64,000 bases of DNA, taken from contig NZ_JANCMW010000010.1 in the NCBI RefSeq assembly GCF_029207565.1, positions 124,001-188,000 on the forward strand, in the 5' to 3' direction. This DNA comes from Marinobacter iranensis. GTDB taxonomy: Bacteria; Pseudomonadota; Gammaproteobacteria; Pseudomonadales; Oleiphilaceae. The notes under the pieces were generated by a model. That model saw only the letters and a program-made list of their open reading frames with translations. It searched no databases and was not told where the DNA came from. Position numbers and translations under genes: made by a program. Within the stretch, counting starts at the first letter, position 1; the number at the start of each line of letters is the position of its first letter. Shown here in pieces: positions 19,216-27,891 of this stretch.

Positions 19216-19251
19216 GCACCACGTTGCCCGCTGAACACGGGTGAATGAACA

Positions 19252-19349
19252 AACGGGGAGGCACCTGCCGGGACACGCCGTGAATACGTCCTTGTAGGCT
19301 TGAGCAAAACATCCATGTTTTGCACAGTCCCGGCAGGTGCCTCCCCGTT
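19252..19349. repeat. Variable-arm inverted repeat, family 1, copy 1
   Basis: Perfect 23-bp arms (AACGGGGAGGCACC.. paired with ..GGTGCCTCCCCGTT) enclose the core ACGCCGTGAATACGTCC, then CTTGTAGGCT and an inner palindrome GCAAAACAT-CC-ATGTTTTGC. The core is shared with copies at 28393 and 38264, whereas the outer arms are unrelated in sequence between copies. It lies between the ACAD and the next SDR and could fold into a long hairpin. Confidence 0.85.
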
Positions 19350-19382
19350 CGTTCCCCAAGCATTGAGCATGAGGATCGAACT

Positions 19383-20150
19383 ATGACTAATCCGCTTTTT
19401 GATATGACTGGAAAAGTCGCACTGATCACCGGTTCCACTAAAGGCATCGGCCGTTCTATTGCCGAAGAAATGGCCCGCCTGGGCGCCAAAGTGGTGATCT
19501 CCAGCCGCAAGGCGGATGCCTGTGAGCAGGTAGCCAACGAGCTGAAAGCTCAAGGCTACGAAGCCATCGCCATTCCCTGCCATGTGGGCAAGAAAGAAGA
19601 CCTTCAGAACCTGGTGGATAAAACCAATGAAGCCTGGGGTTCCATCGACGTACTGGTGTGCAACGCTGCCACCAACCCGGTCTACGGCACCACCGCCGAG
19701 ATGACCGACGACGCCTGGGACAAGATCATGGACACCAACGTCAAAGGTACTTTCTGGTTGACCAACATGGTGCTGCCGCAGATGGCTGAGAAAGGCGAAG
19801 GCGCAGTTGTTCTGCTTTCCAGCATCGCCGGCATCCGGGGTAACACCACCATCGGCACTTACGGTGTCTCCAAGGCAGCGGAAGCAGCCCTGGCCCGTAA
19901 CCTGGCCGTGGAATGGGGGCCAAAAGGTATCCGCGTTAACAGCATAGCCCCCGGCCTGATCAAGACCGACTTCGCTAAAGCCCTGTGGGAAGACCCGGTT
20001 CGTGTTAAGCGTGCGGAAGACAAGACTCCGTTAAGACGAATTGGCGATCCAGTTGATATAGCCGGCCTCGCAGTTTTTCTGTCAACCAAGGCCAGTGCCT
20101 ATATAACAGGTCAAGTTATTGTCGCCGACGGCGGCGAAACCATTTGCTGA
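19383..20150 (+). CDS. Short-chain dehydrogenase/reductase (LvaD/DHRS4-like)
   Basis: A 255-residue classical SDR. The motifs are TGSTKGIGRSIAE, an NAAT strand, SSIAGIRG with the catalytic Ser, YGVSK and VADGGETIC. After beta-2 the sequence SSRKAD suggests NADP(H). The family is close to DHRS4-like reductases and to LvaD, which reduces a 4-ketoacyl-CoA to the 4-hydroxyacyl-CoA. Its place between the ACAD10/11-type gene and the APH kinase supports that reading but does not prove it. ATG 19383 is chosen over upstream in-frame positions because the SDR fold begins directly after it; the upstream part lies in the inverted repeat. Confidence 0.9.
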   Translation: MTNPLFDMTGKVALITGSTKGIGRSIAEEMARLGAKVVISSRKADACEQVANELKAQGYEAIAIPCHVGKKEDLQNLVDKTNEAWGSIDVLVCNAATNPVYGTTAEMTDDAWDKIMDTNVKGTFWLTNMVLPQMAEKGEGAVVLLSSIAGIRGNTTIGTYGVSKAAEAALARNLAVEWGPKGIRVNSIAPGLIKTDFAKALWEDPVRVKRAEDKTPLRRIGDPVDIAGLAVFLSTKASAYITGQVIVADGGETIC

Positions 20151-20176
20151 GGATTGTCTTCAGTAGCGGGGAGGCC

Positions 20177-20260
20177 GGTGGGTGGGGTGCCTTTCTTCCG
20201 GGAAAAAGAACTCGCTGCGCTCAGACACCTTTTTCCCGGAAGAAAGGCACCCCACCCACC
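20177..20260. repeat. Inverted repeat family 2, copy a
   Basis: Perfect 31-bp arms (GGTGGGTGGGGTGCC...GGGAAAAA and the complement) surround a 22-nt loop containing AACTCGCTGCGCTCAGACA. The same loop and inner arms recur at 40645, 42100, 44169 and 46973. It lies between the SDR and the kinase gene. Confidence 0.9.
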
Positions 20261-20318
20261 GTCCGCTGAACTGATTGCAGGCCGCAACGCATAAAGATAA
20301 CGAAGGTTGAAACGAACA

Positions 20319-21386
20319 ATGAATATGACTCCGGAATTGGTAGATGTTTTGCCAGCCCATAAGTTCGACGAGCCCAAGCTATTGGCTTGGCTTCAGGAAG
20401 AGCTGACGGACTTTGGTAGCCGTATGGAGGTCAGGCAGTTCCAGGGCGGACAGTCCAATCCTACGTTTCTGCTGGATACTGACTGCGGCCAATTTGTAAT
20501 GCGAAAAAAGCCGCCAGGGATAACCCTGCCTTCGGCTCATATGGTCGAGCGTGAATACAAGGTAATGCGCGCTCTGTCTGAACACACAAGCATTCCCGTA
20601 CCCACCACCCGTGCCGTGTGTGAAGACAGCAGCATTATTGGCACGCCGTTCTACATTATGGACTTCCTGGAAGGCAGGATTGTTAGTCACCCGGCGTTGC
20701 GGGCGCTGGATCGTCATGAGCGGATGCCGGCGCATCTGTCTGCCATCGACACCCTGGCGGCGCTGCACTCGGTGGATGTAGACGCGGTCGGGCTGTCTGA
20801 TTTCGGTCGCCCCGAAGGTTATGTCGCTCGTCAGGTCGCGCGCTGGAGTAAGCAGTACCTGGCATCCAAGACCGACGATATGCCCGCCATGGACAAGCTC
20901 ATGGAGTGGCTACCCGAGAACCTGCCTTCTACCGATGAATGCTCCATCGCCCACGGAGATTACCGCTTCGGCAATCTGATGCTGGCTCCGGACAAACCCG
21001 AAGTGATTGCCATTCTGGACTGGGAACTGTCCACCCTGGGACATCCGCTGGCGGACCTGGCCTATTACTGTCTGCCCTACTACTTGCCCTCGGACATGGA
21101 AGGTTCCCGCGGTTTGCTGGGTGAGGATCTGGAAGCCCTGGGTATTCCGGATGAGCAGGAAACCATTGCTCGTTACTGCCAACAGACCGGCCGTAACGGT
21201 ATCGCGGATTGGCACGTGTTCCTGGCGTTTTCACTGTTCCGCCTCGCGGCCATTCTTCAGGGGGTGTATGCCCGTGCGTTGCAGGGCAATGCCGCCAATG
21301 CCGATGCCCTGCAAGTGGGTAAGCGTGCGAGCCTGCTGGCGGACTTGGGCTGGAAGATAGCCAGCGAGGGAAACCGGGGGATCTGA
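20319..21386 (+). CDS. APH-type phosphotransferase (ACAD10/11 kinase domain/LvaA-like)
   Basis: A 355-residue kinase of the aminoglycoside phosphotransferase fold. GGQSNPTFLL forms the nucleotide loop, the catalytic loop is HGDYRFGN (Asp near 214), and DWELSTLGHPLADLAYY supplies the metal-binding Asp. This is the signature of the kinase half of ACAD10/11 and of LvaA, which phosphorylate the 4-hydroxyl of 4-hydroxyacyl-CoA, not of antibiotic resistance enzymes. Start ATG 20319 is preferred to the in-frame TTG at 20307. A separate lvaB-like small subunit is not seen. It probably acts before the ACAD at 18013. The acyl-CoA ligase follows 47 nt later. Confidence 0.9.
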   Translation: MNMTPELVDVLPAHKFDEPKLLAWLQEELTDFGSRMEVRQFQGGQSNPTFLLDTDCGQFVMRKKPPGITLPSAHMVEREYKVMRALSEHTSIPVPTTRAVCEDSSIIGTPFYIMDFLEGRIVSHPALRALDRHERMPAHLSAIDTLAALHSVDVDAVGLSDFGRPEGYVARQVARWSKQYLASKTDDMPAMDKLMEWLPENLPSTDECSIAHGDYRFGNLMLAPDKPEVIAILDWELSTLGHPLADLAYYCLPYYLPSDMEGSRGLLGEDLEALGIPDEQETIARYCQQTGRNGIADWHVFLAFSLFRLAAILQGVYARALQGNAANADALQVGKRASLLADLGWKIASEGNRGI

Positions 21387-21433
21387 TCTGGTCGCTGTTG
21401 CGACCCACTGAACTGCATGAGGGGATTATAACA

Positions 21434-23101
21434 ATGACATTTACTCGCCATCACAAAGTCTGGCCAAAGGAATTGCCCAAGCAGATGACGCTGCCAGACA
21501 CCAGCGTGTTCACCAACCTGGAAATTTCCGCGCTGCGGTATCCGGACCACACCGCCATCATTTTTTACGACGCGCTCATCACCTACAGCCAGTTGCTGGC
21601 CGAAGTGGAATCCATGGCCGGCTATCTTCAGGCCCAGGGGATCAGCAAGGGCGACCGTGTGCTGCTCTACATGCAGAACTCGCCCCAGTATGTGGTTGCC
21701 TACTACGCCATACTCCGTGCTGACGCGGTGGTGATTCCGGTGAACCCGATGAACCGGGCAGCTGAACTGGAACACTACATTGCCGATACCGGCGCGAGCC
21801 TGTGCCTGGCTGGCCAGGAACTGGCCGGTTTTATTGCGCCGTTGCTGGAAACCACCGATCTGGGCCAGGTTGTGGTGGCGTCCTACAACACCTACATCAG
21901 TAAGGACACCGACCTGGACCTGCCGGCGGAAGTGGCTGCGCCAGCCTGGTCAAAAGACGTTCCGGGCGTTGTGACCTGGGAACAGGCGCTGGCGGCGAAC
22001 CATAAGCCAGCGGCGCATACCGCCGGCCCGGAAGACCTGGCGGTGATTCCCTACAGTTCCGGGACCACCGGCGCGCCCAAGGGCTGCATGCATACCCATC
22101 GCAGCGTGATGGCAACCGCAGTCCATCGGGCGTTCTGGAACCTGAGCACGGCCAATACGGTTCAGTTGGCAACACTGCCGTTCTTCCACGTCACCGGCAT
22201 GACTGGCTCCATGAACAGCCCCATCTACAGCAGTTCCACCACGGTGATCATGACCCGCTGGGACCGCACTACCGCTGCCCGGCTGATTGAGCGCTACCAG
22301 GTCACCGGCTGGACCAACATTGTCACCATGGCGGTGGATTTCCTGTCGAACCCGGACATTGGCAAGTACGACCTGAGCAGCCTGAACACCATTGGCGGTG
22401 GCGGTGCGGCAATGCCGGAAGCGGTTGCTGCCAAGCTCAAGGCCATGACCGGGCTGGACTACATCGAGGGTTATGGCCTGTCGGAAACCATGGCTGCCAC
22501 CCACATCAATCCCTCGGACCACCCCAAGGCCCAGTGCCTGGGCATTCCGGTGTTTGATGTCGATAGCCGCATTATCGACGTGGAAACGCTGGAAGAGAAA
22601 GGCCCGGGCGAGGTGGGGGAAATTGTTTCCAACGGGCCACAAGTGACGCTTGGATACTGGAACCGCCCGGCTGAAACCGAGGCGGCGTTCGTGGAAATCG
22701 ACGGTAAACGCTTCTTTCGCACTGGCGACCTCGCTTATTACGACGAAGACGGCTATTTCTTCATGGTGGATCGGGTCAAACGGATGATCAATGCATCCGG
22801 TTTCAAGGTCTGGCCCTCGGAGGTGGAAGGACTGATGTACCGACACCCGGCAATCCACGAGGTATGCGTCATTTCATCGCCGCACCCCAAACGCGGGGAG
22901 ACCGTGAAAGCCTGCATTGTGTTGACACCGGATGGGGAGGCCAATACCACCGAAGCGGACATTGTCAACTGGTGCAAAGAGCAGATGGCTGCCTACAAAG
23001 TGCCTGAGATCATCGAGTTTGTGGATGAACTGCCCAAATCACCCACGGGCAAACTGATGTGGCGGGCGCTGCAGGAAGAGGAGTGGAAGGCCAAGTCCTA
23101 A
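21434..23101 (+). CDS. Medium/long-chain acyl-CoA ligase (LvaE-like)
   Basis: A 555-residue AMP-forming acyl-CoA synthetase. Motifs are PYSSGTTGAPKG, GYGLSETMAATH, FFRTGDLAYYDEDGY, DRVKRMINASGFKVWP and the terminal catalytic lysine SPTGKLMWR. The FKVWPSEVE hinge is typical of ligases for medium-chain or unusual acids. It follows the kinase gene and precedes the Liv importer, so it probably activates the imported acid to start the pathway. ATG 21434 follows GAGGGGA at a good distance. Chain-length preference cannot be read from sequence. Confidence 0.9.
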   Translation: MTFTRHHKVWPKELPKQMTLPDTSVFTNLEISALRYPDHTAIIFYDALITYSQLLAEVESMAGYLQAQGISKGDRVLLYMQNSPQYVVAYYAILRADAVVIPVNPMNRAAELEHYIADTGASLCLAGQELAGFIAPLLETTDLGQVVVASYNTYISKDTDLDLPAEVAAPAWSKDVPGVVTWEQALAANHKPAAHTAGPEDLAVIPYSSGTTGAPKGCMHTHRSVMATAVHRAFWNLSTANTVQLATLPFFHVTGMTGSMNSPIYSSSTTVIMTRWDRTTAARLIERYQVTGWTNIVTMAVDFLSNPDIGKYDLSSLNTIGGGGAAMPEAVAAKLKAMTGLDYIEGYGLSETMAATHINPSDHPKAQCLGIPVFDVDSRIIDVETLEEKGPGEVGEIVSNGPQVTLGYWNRPAETEAAFVEIDGKRFFRTGDLAYYDEDGYFFMVDRVKRMINASGFKVWPSEVEGLMYRHPAIHEVCVISSPHPKRGETVKACIVLTPDGEANTTEADIVNWCKEQMAAYKVPEIIEFVDELPKSPTGKLMWRALQEEEWKAKS

Positions 23102-23119
23102 GGGAATTTTCATCATTTA

Positions 23120-23136
23120 ATTTCGCATAGCGGAAT
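23120..23136. promoter_or_regulatory. Putative IclR-type operator upstream of liv genes (best copy)
   Basis: ATTTCGCATAGCGGAAT is a near-perfect 17-bp palindrome (two half-sites of seven bases around a 3-bp centre). It lies 141 nt before livH and 14 nt before a TTGACA -35-like box. It is the best copy of the recurrent island motif. Confidence 0.65.
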
Positions 23137-23149
23137 ATTGTTCTAAATA

Positions 23150-23177
23150 TTGACATACGAGACGTTCGGTGTAATTG
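23150..23177 (+). promoter_or_regulatory. Candidate sigma-70 promoter for livHMGFK
   Basis: TTGACA (23150-23155) and TAATTG (23172-23177) are separated by 16 bp. The -35 is perfect and the -10 is weak. The palindromic operator sits just upstream, a position that would suit activation by an IclR-type protein. Confidence 0.45.
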
Positions 23178-23260
23178 TTTCATCATGCTGATGCAGGGCC
23201 GCAAGGTTCTGCCCGAAACCGCATAACTCGCTACAACAACAATACAGCGGAGGAGCACAC

Positions 23261-24124
23261 TTGAGCCTTTTTTTGCAACAAATCATCAACGGGTTAACCC
23301 TGGGGAGTATCTACGGTCTTGTAGCCCTGGGCCTGACCCTGGTCTACGGGATACTTCATATCCCCAACTTTGCCCACGGTGCCCTGTACATGGTCGGGGC
23401 CTTCATGTCGTACTTCTTCATGGTGGACCTGGGCGCGCACTACTGGATTGCCATGGCCGGTTCGGCCGCCGTGGTCGCCGTCCTGGCGATACTGTGTGAA
23501 CGCCTGGTGTTCCACCCCCTGAGGCACTCGCCACCCATCCACGACAAGATCGCCGCCATCGGCATCCTGCTGTTCCTGGAAGCGGTGGTGCAGATGTTCT
23601 GGGGTTCGGATTTCCGCCGCATGTCCTCGCCGTTTACCGGCATCCTCAATTTCGACGGGCTGATCATTCCCGAACAGCGGCTGCTGATCATCGCCGGTGC
23701 GTTCGTGCTGGTGGTGGCCCTGCAACTGTTCCTGCGCAAGACCATGACAGGCGCCACCATCATCGCCATGGCCCAGAACCGTGACGGTGCCTTCCTGGTG
23801 GGGATCGATGCCAACCGTGTGGCGATGATGACCTTTGCCATCTCTGGCATGCTGGCTGCGTTTGCCGCCACTCTCTATGCGCCCATCAACCTGGTTTACC
23901 CGGCTATGGGGCACCTGGTCATTATGAAGGCCTTCGTGATCATCATCCTTGGCGGCATGGGCAGCGTTCCCGGTGCCATCGTCGGCGGCATGATCATCGG
24001 CTTCGCCGAGGCGCTGGGAGGCTTCTACATCTCCACGTCCTACAAGGACATCATTGCCTTCGGCCTGCTGGTGCTGATCCTGTCTGTCCGCCCACAGGGC
24101 CTGTTCGCGAAGGGGGCGCACTGA
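23261..24124 (+). CDS. livH: Branched-chain-type ABC transporter permease
   Basis: Inner-membrane permease of a high-affinity importer of the Liv (HAAT) family, which carries amino acids but also amides and aromatic or aliphatic acids. It has 287 residues and about eight hydrophobic helices. GLTLGSIYGLVALGLTLVYG and the ILGGMGSVPGAIVGG motif that contacts the ATPase are typical. TTG 23261 is chosen because GGAGGAG lies 6-8 nt before it. It is the first gene of livHMGF plus the binding protein, all reading plus. Confidence 0.93.
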   Translation: MSLFLQQIINGLTLGSIYGLVALGLTLVYGILHIPNFAHGALYMVGAFMSYFFMVDLGAHYWIAMAGSAAVVAVLAILCERLVFHPLRHSPPIHDKIAAIGILLFLEAVVQMFWGSDFRRMSSPFTGILNFDGLIIPEQRLLIIAGAFVLVVALQLFLRKTMTGATIIAMAQNRDGAFLVGIDANRVAMMTFAISGMLAAFAATLYAPINLVYPAMGHLVIMKAFVIIILGGMGSVPGAIVGGMIIGFAEALGGFYISTSYKDIIAFGLLVLILSVRPQGLFAKGAH

Positions 24125-24126
24125 TC

Positions 24127-25158
24127 ATGTTCAAATTCGCCTCCCTGCTGATGACGCCAGCCGCCAAGTATCTGATGCTGGCCTTTGCCGTGCTGTTCCC
24201 GCTGGTTGCAGCAAACGAATACCAGGTGTATGTGATGGCCACCGCCTTTGTCTGGGCGATAGCAGTCTACGGCCTGAACATCATTACCGGCTTTTGTGGC
24301 CAGTTGAACCTGGCCCACGGTGGCTTCTTCGCCATCGGTGCCTACACACTGGGCCTGCTGACCGCCGACTATGGCTGGAGCTTCTGGCCAGCCTTCGTGG
24401 GCGCGTTGGTAATGACGGCGGTACTGGGGTTCCTGGTGGGTATTGTCTCGCTACGCCTGAAAGAGCATTACTTCGCTATTTTCACCCTGTGTGTGGGCTT
24501 CATCATCTACCTGTTGATCGACAAGTGGGAAGAGCTGACCCATGGTGCCATTGGTGTCCGTGACATCGACGCCCCCTACGGTTTTGGTCTGGTGGATTTC
24601 ACCGAGACGACACCCTTCTACTATCTGGTGCTGGCTTTCCTGGTGTTCGCGATCTGGTTCATGGGGCGTCTGTCGAAGTCCCTGCTGGGCCGCACCTTTA
24701 TTGCTATCCGCAACGGTGACGAACTGGCCCAGTCCCTGGGCATCAACCTGATGCGCAACAAGGTCCTGGCGTTTGTCCTGTCCACCACCTACGCCGGCCT
24801 GGCGGGTGCCCTGTATGCCGGCATGGTCCGTTTCATCGGCCCGGACGCGGCCAATATCCAACATACGTTCGACATGATCACCTACCTGCTGGTGGGCGGT
24901 ATCGGCACCATCATGGGGCCGCTGCTGGGCACCGTGGGTATTGTGTGGATCACCCAGTCCCTGCAGTTCCTGGAAGAGTACCGGATGATCATCTTCGGCC
25001 CGCTGCTGGTGTTGCTGGTGATCTTCTTCCCCCGGGGTATTACCGGTTCATTCCTGACCTGGATGCACCGCAAATCCCAGGCACTGGCGCCTGCGAAGAA
25101 GCGACAGGAACGCAAGGTAGACACCGCACAGAACCGGGAGGCTGAGAGCAATGCTTAA
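24127..25158 (+). CDS. livM: Branched-chain-type ABC transporter permease
   Basis: The second permease of the Liv importer, 343 residues with about nine or ten hydrophobic helices. NIITGFCGQLNLAHGGFFAIGAY (seen as GFCGQLNLAHGGFFAIG) and GGIGTIMGPLLG are the LivM landmarks, the latter being the ATPase-contact loop. It starts 2 nt after livH ends and overlaps livG by 8 nt, so it is translationally coupled. The C-terminal tail (residues 315-343) is charged and cytoplasmic. Confidence 0.93.
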   Translation: MFKFASLLMTPAAKYLMLAFAVLFPLVAANEYQVYVMATAFVWAIAVYGLNIITGFCGQLNLAHGGFFAIGAYTLGLLTADYGWSFWPAFVGALVMTAVLGFLVGIVSLRLKEHYFAIFTLCVGFIIYLLIDKWEELTHGAIGVRDIDAPYGFGLVDFTETTPFYYLVLAFLVFAIWFMGRLSKSLLGRTFIAIRNGDELAQSLGINLMRNKVLAFVLSTTYAGLAGALYAGMVRFIGPDAANIQHTFDMITYLLVGGIGTIMGPLLGTVGIVWITQSLQFLEEYRMIIFGPLLVLLVIFFPRGITGSFLTWMHRKSQALAPAKKRQERKVDTAQNREAESNA

Positions 25159-25921
25159 GGTAGAACATCTGACCAAAATGTTTGGCGGCCTTGCGGCGGT
25201 GAACGATGTGTCGGTGGAATTCGAAACCGGCAAGATCAACGCCATTATCGGCCCCAACGGTGCCGGCAAGAGCACCTTCTTTAACCTGATCTCGGGCCTG
25301 CACCAGCCTACCTCCGGCCGAATCCTGCTGGACGGCGCGGACGTGACCACCCTGCCCAGCGACCGGGTGGCACGGTTGGGCGTGGGCCGTACTTTCCAGA
25401 CCACCAACCTGTTTGAGCAGGCCACGGTGCTGGACAACCTGATCGTGGGGCATCGCCTGCGCACCCGATCCGGCCTGTGGGACGTGCTGATCAACAGCAA
25501 GCGCCTGCAGCGGGAGGAAAAGGCCGCACGGGATAAGGCCATGGAAGCCCTCGAGTTTGTCGGCCTCAGCCATGTGGCCGGCCAGTTCATCGCTGATATC
25601 ACCCAGGAGGAACGCAAGCGGGTGGCCTTTGCCCTGGCACTGGCAACCGACCCCAAGATCGTGTTGCTGGACGAACCGGCGGCCGGGATCAATCCGGAAG
25701 AGACCGTCGGTTTTGCCGCGTTGATGCGCAAGATGGTGGATGAAAAAGGCCTGACCGTGTGCCTGATCGAGCACAAGATGGACATGATCATGAGCCTGGC
25801 GGACAAGATCATGGTGCTGGACCACGGCGAGAAAATCGCCGAGGGCACGCCCGAAGAGGTGCGTAACAATCCGGTGGTGATCGAGGCCTATCTGGGAGGT
25901 GACGAAGATGCTGCAGCTTAA
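25151..25921 (+). CDS. livG: Liv-type ABC transporter ATP-binding protein
   Basis: Cytoplasmic ATPase of the importer, 256 residues. Walker A is GPNGAGKS and Walker B is IVLLDEPAAGINP. The signature region reads ITQEERKRVAFALAL, so the LSGGQ is altered to TQEER, as is common in LivG proteins. CLIEHKMDM holds the switch His. It overlaps livM by 8 nt and livF by 14 nt. It forms a heterodimer with LivF under the two permeases. Confidence 0.95.
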   Translation: MLKVEHLTKMFGGLAAVNDVSVEFETGKINAIIGPNGAGKSTFFNLISGLHQPTSGRILLDGADVTTLPSDRVARLGVGRTFQTTNLFEQATVLDNLIVGHRLRTRSGLWDVLINSKRLQREEKAARDKAMEALEFVGLSHVAGQFIADITQEERKRVAFALALATDPKIVLLDEPAAGINPEETVGFAALMRKMVDEKGLTVCLIEHKMDMIMSLADKIMVLDHGEKIAEGTPEEVRNNPVVIEAYLGGDEDAAA

Positions 25922-26615
25922 CCATGTGGATGTCTGTTACGGCAGCTTCAAGGCCCTGACCGATATATCCATGACGGTGGACACCGGGGAACTGGTGGTG
26001 CTGCTGGGGGCCAATGGCGCCGGTAAGACCAGTCTGTTCAACGCCATCAGTGGCCTGGTGAAACCGGCTGCCGGGGATATCCGGTTCGAGGACAAGCAAC
26101 TCAACGGCATGAAAGCCAGCGCTATTGTCGGCAGCGGCGTGGTGCAGTGCGCCGAAGGGCGCAAGCTGTTCCCGCAGATGACCGTGCTGCAGAACCTGAT
26201 GATGGGCGCCTATGTGCACCGCCGTGATCGTCAGGGCAACAGGAAACGCCTGAACGAAGTGTTGGAGTTGTTTCCAATCCTCGAAGACAAGGCCGATGAA
26301 ACAGCCGGCTCGCTGTCCGGTGGTCAGCAACAGATGGTGGCCATCGGCCGCGCCATGATGAGCCGTCCGCGATTACTGATGCTGGATGAACCATCCCTGG
26401 GGCTGGCCCCATTGGTGGTCAGGCAGGTGTTCGAAACCATAAAGCAGATCAACAGCATGGGGACAACCGTGCTGCTGGCTGAGCAGAATGCCTTTGCGGC
26501 CCTGAAGATTGCCCATCGCGCCTACGTCATGGAAAACGGTCACCTGGTGATGGAGGGCGACCGCGAAGCCATGCTGGGTAATGAGCAGGTCCGCAAGGCG
26601 TACATCGGGGCCTGA
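25908..26615 (+). CDS. livF: Liv-type ABC transporter ATP-binding protein
   Basis: The second ATPase of the importer, 235 residues. Walker A is GANGAGKTS, the signature is LSGGQQQMVAIGRA, Walker B is LLMLDEPSLGLAP, and LLAEQNAFAAL contains the switch region (Gln in place of His, normal for LivF). The in-frame GTG at 25899 is possible, but ATG 25908 lies right after GGAGGTGA and is preferred. It overlaps livG by 14 nt. Confidence 0.94.
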   Translation: MLQLNHVDVCYGSFKALTDISMTVDTGELVVLLGANGAGKTSLFNAISGLVKPAAGDIRFEDKQLNGMKASAIVGSGVVQCAEGRKLFPQMTVLQNLMMGAYVHRRDRQGNRKRLNEVLELFPILEDKADETAGSLSGGQQQMVAIGRAMMSRPRLLMLDEPSLGLAPLVVRQVFETIKQINSMGTTVLLAEQNAFAALKIAHRAYVMENGHLVMEGDREAMLGNEQVRKAYIGA

Positions 26616-26673
26616 TGGCTCCCAACACAAATAAAAATCAGAGTGACACGCACAACACAACCAGGAGATAACA

Positions 26674-27822
26674 ATGAAAATAGCCAAGAAACTGGGTCGG
26701 GCTGTCGCAGCGGCAACCCTTGGTATGAGTCTGTCTGTCGGAGCAATGGCGGGGGAAGTCAGTATTGGTTTCACCGGGCCGCTAAGCGGCGGTGCCGCCC
26801 TGTATGGCGAAAACACCCTGTCCGGACTGCGGATGGCTGTGGCGGAAATCAACGCTGCGGGCGGTTTTGACCTGAACGGCGAGAAGACCACCATCAACCT
26901 GATCCCCCTGGATGATCGCTACTCGCCCGCCCAGGCCGCCACCAACGCCAAGCGACTGAAGCAGGAGTCCAACGTTTCGGCGGTATTCGTGCCCCACTCC
27001 GGTGGCATTTTTGCTCTCCAGGATTTCAATGAAAAGGACAACTTCCTGGTGATGGCCTATTCCAGTGTGCCCAGCATTACCGAAAAGGGAAACAGCCTGA
27101 CTGTGCGCATTCCCCCCACCTTTGATGGCTATGTGAAAGCCTTTACCGACTATGCGTTGGAGCATCAGGGCAATAAACTGGGCATGGGCGGCGCCACCCA
27201 CGAGTACGCCAAAATCTGGAGTTCCATGGTCAAGAAAGAGTGGGAATCCAAAGGGGGTGAAGTAGTGGCCGACACCCCCATGGACTACAATAAGTCGGCA
27301 GATTTCTTCACCGGCGTCAGCCGCATTATTGCCGAAAACCCGGATGTGATGTTTGTGGGTGGTGCCTCCGAACCGACTGGCCTGGTGGTACAACAGGCAC
27401 GCCAGATGGGGTTCCAGGGCGGTTTCATTGTGATGGACCAGGCCAAGATTGATGAAGTGGCCCAGGTAGCTGGTGGTCTGGACATGGTGGAAGGCGCCAT
27501 CGGTGTGGTTCCGCTAAGCGTATACGAGACCCCGGCGGCCCAGGACTTCATCAAGCGCTACCAGGCCGAGTACGACAAAATGCCCGGCTCAGAAGCGGCC
27601 TACAACTACCTGGCGCTACATGCCCTGGTGGAAGCCATGGACGCAACCGAGTCCACAGACCCGAAAACCATCCGCGCCGCCATTGGCGATGCCCTGAAAA
27701 ACATGGATGACAGCAAGAACCCTTACGAAGTCACCGAAGTGACCGAAAACGGCGGCTTCGTGACCGAGACCACCCTGGCGGTGGTGAAGGATGGTGAAAT
27801 TGTTCAGGTAGAGATCGACTGA
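26674..27822 (+). CDS. Liv-type periplasmic substrate-binding protein
   Basis: Periplasmic receptor of the importer, 382 residues with a signal peptide (MKIAKKLGRAVAAATLG, cleavage after AMA near residue 26). The mature protein begins GEVSIGFTGPLSGGAALYGE, the type-I binding-protein fold of LivJ/LivK and amide/acid receptors. The order of lobes is intact. Relatives bind branched-chain amino acids, amides, aromatic acids or dicarboxylates, and the neighbouring CoA ligases favour an organic acid here. It follows livF by 58 nt with a strong AGGAGA site. A terminator closes the operon. Confidence 0.92.
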   Translation: MKIAKKLGRAVAAATLGMSLSVGAMAGEVSIGFTGPLSGGAALYGENTLSGLRMAVAEINAAGGFDLNGEKTTINLIPLDDRYSPAQAATNAKRLKQESNVSAVFVPHSGGIFALQDFNEKDNFLVMAYSSVPSITEKGNSLTVRIPPTFDGYVKAFTDYALEHQGNKLGMGGATHEYAKIWSSMVKKEWESKGGEVVADTPMDYNKSADFFTGVSRIIAENPDVMFVGGASEPTGLVVQQARQMGFQGGFIVMDQAKIDEVAQVAGGLDMVEGAIGVVPLSVYETPAAQDFIKRYQAEYDKMPGSEAAYNYLALHALVEAMDATESTDPKTIRAAIGDALKNMDDSKNPYEVTEVTENGGFVTETTLAVVKDGEIVQVEID

Positions 27823-27846
27823 GTGAGTTCTCAACCGCCGTCTCAC

Positions 27847-27871
27847 AAAAAAGGGGCCTTGGCCCCTTTTT
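27847..27871. terminator. Bidirectional terminator after the Liv operon
   Basis: AAAAAGGGGCC-TT-GGCCCCTTTTT is a perfect hairpin with an A-run on one side and a T-run on the other, 25 nt after the binding-protein stop and 21 nt from the convergent maoC stop. It can serve both genes. Confidence 0.9.
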
Positions 27872-27891
27872 CACGACATGGCATTTATCAC

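Noticed and set aside
17830..19359. Minus-strand frame of 509 codons
   Set aside because: Lies opposite the ACAD10/11-type dehydrogenase, which has clear motifs; the antisense product is non-conserved in appearance.
20319..21386. Aminoglycoside resistance enzyme
   Set aside because: The APH fold is present, but DWELSTLG-type motifs and the neighbouring ACAD/ligase genes point to the ACAD10/11-LvaA kinase family.
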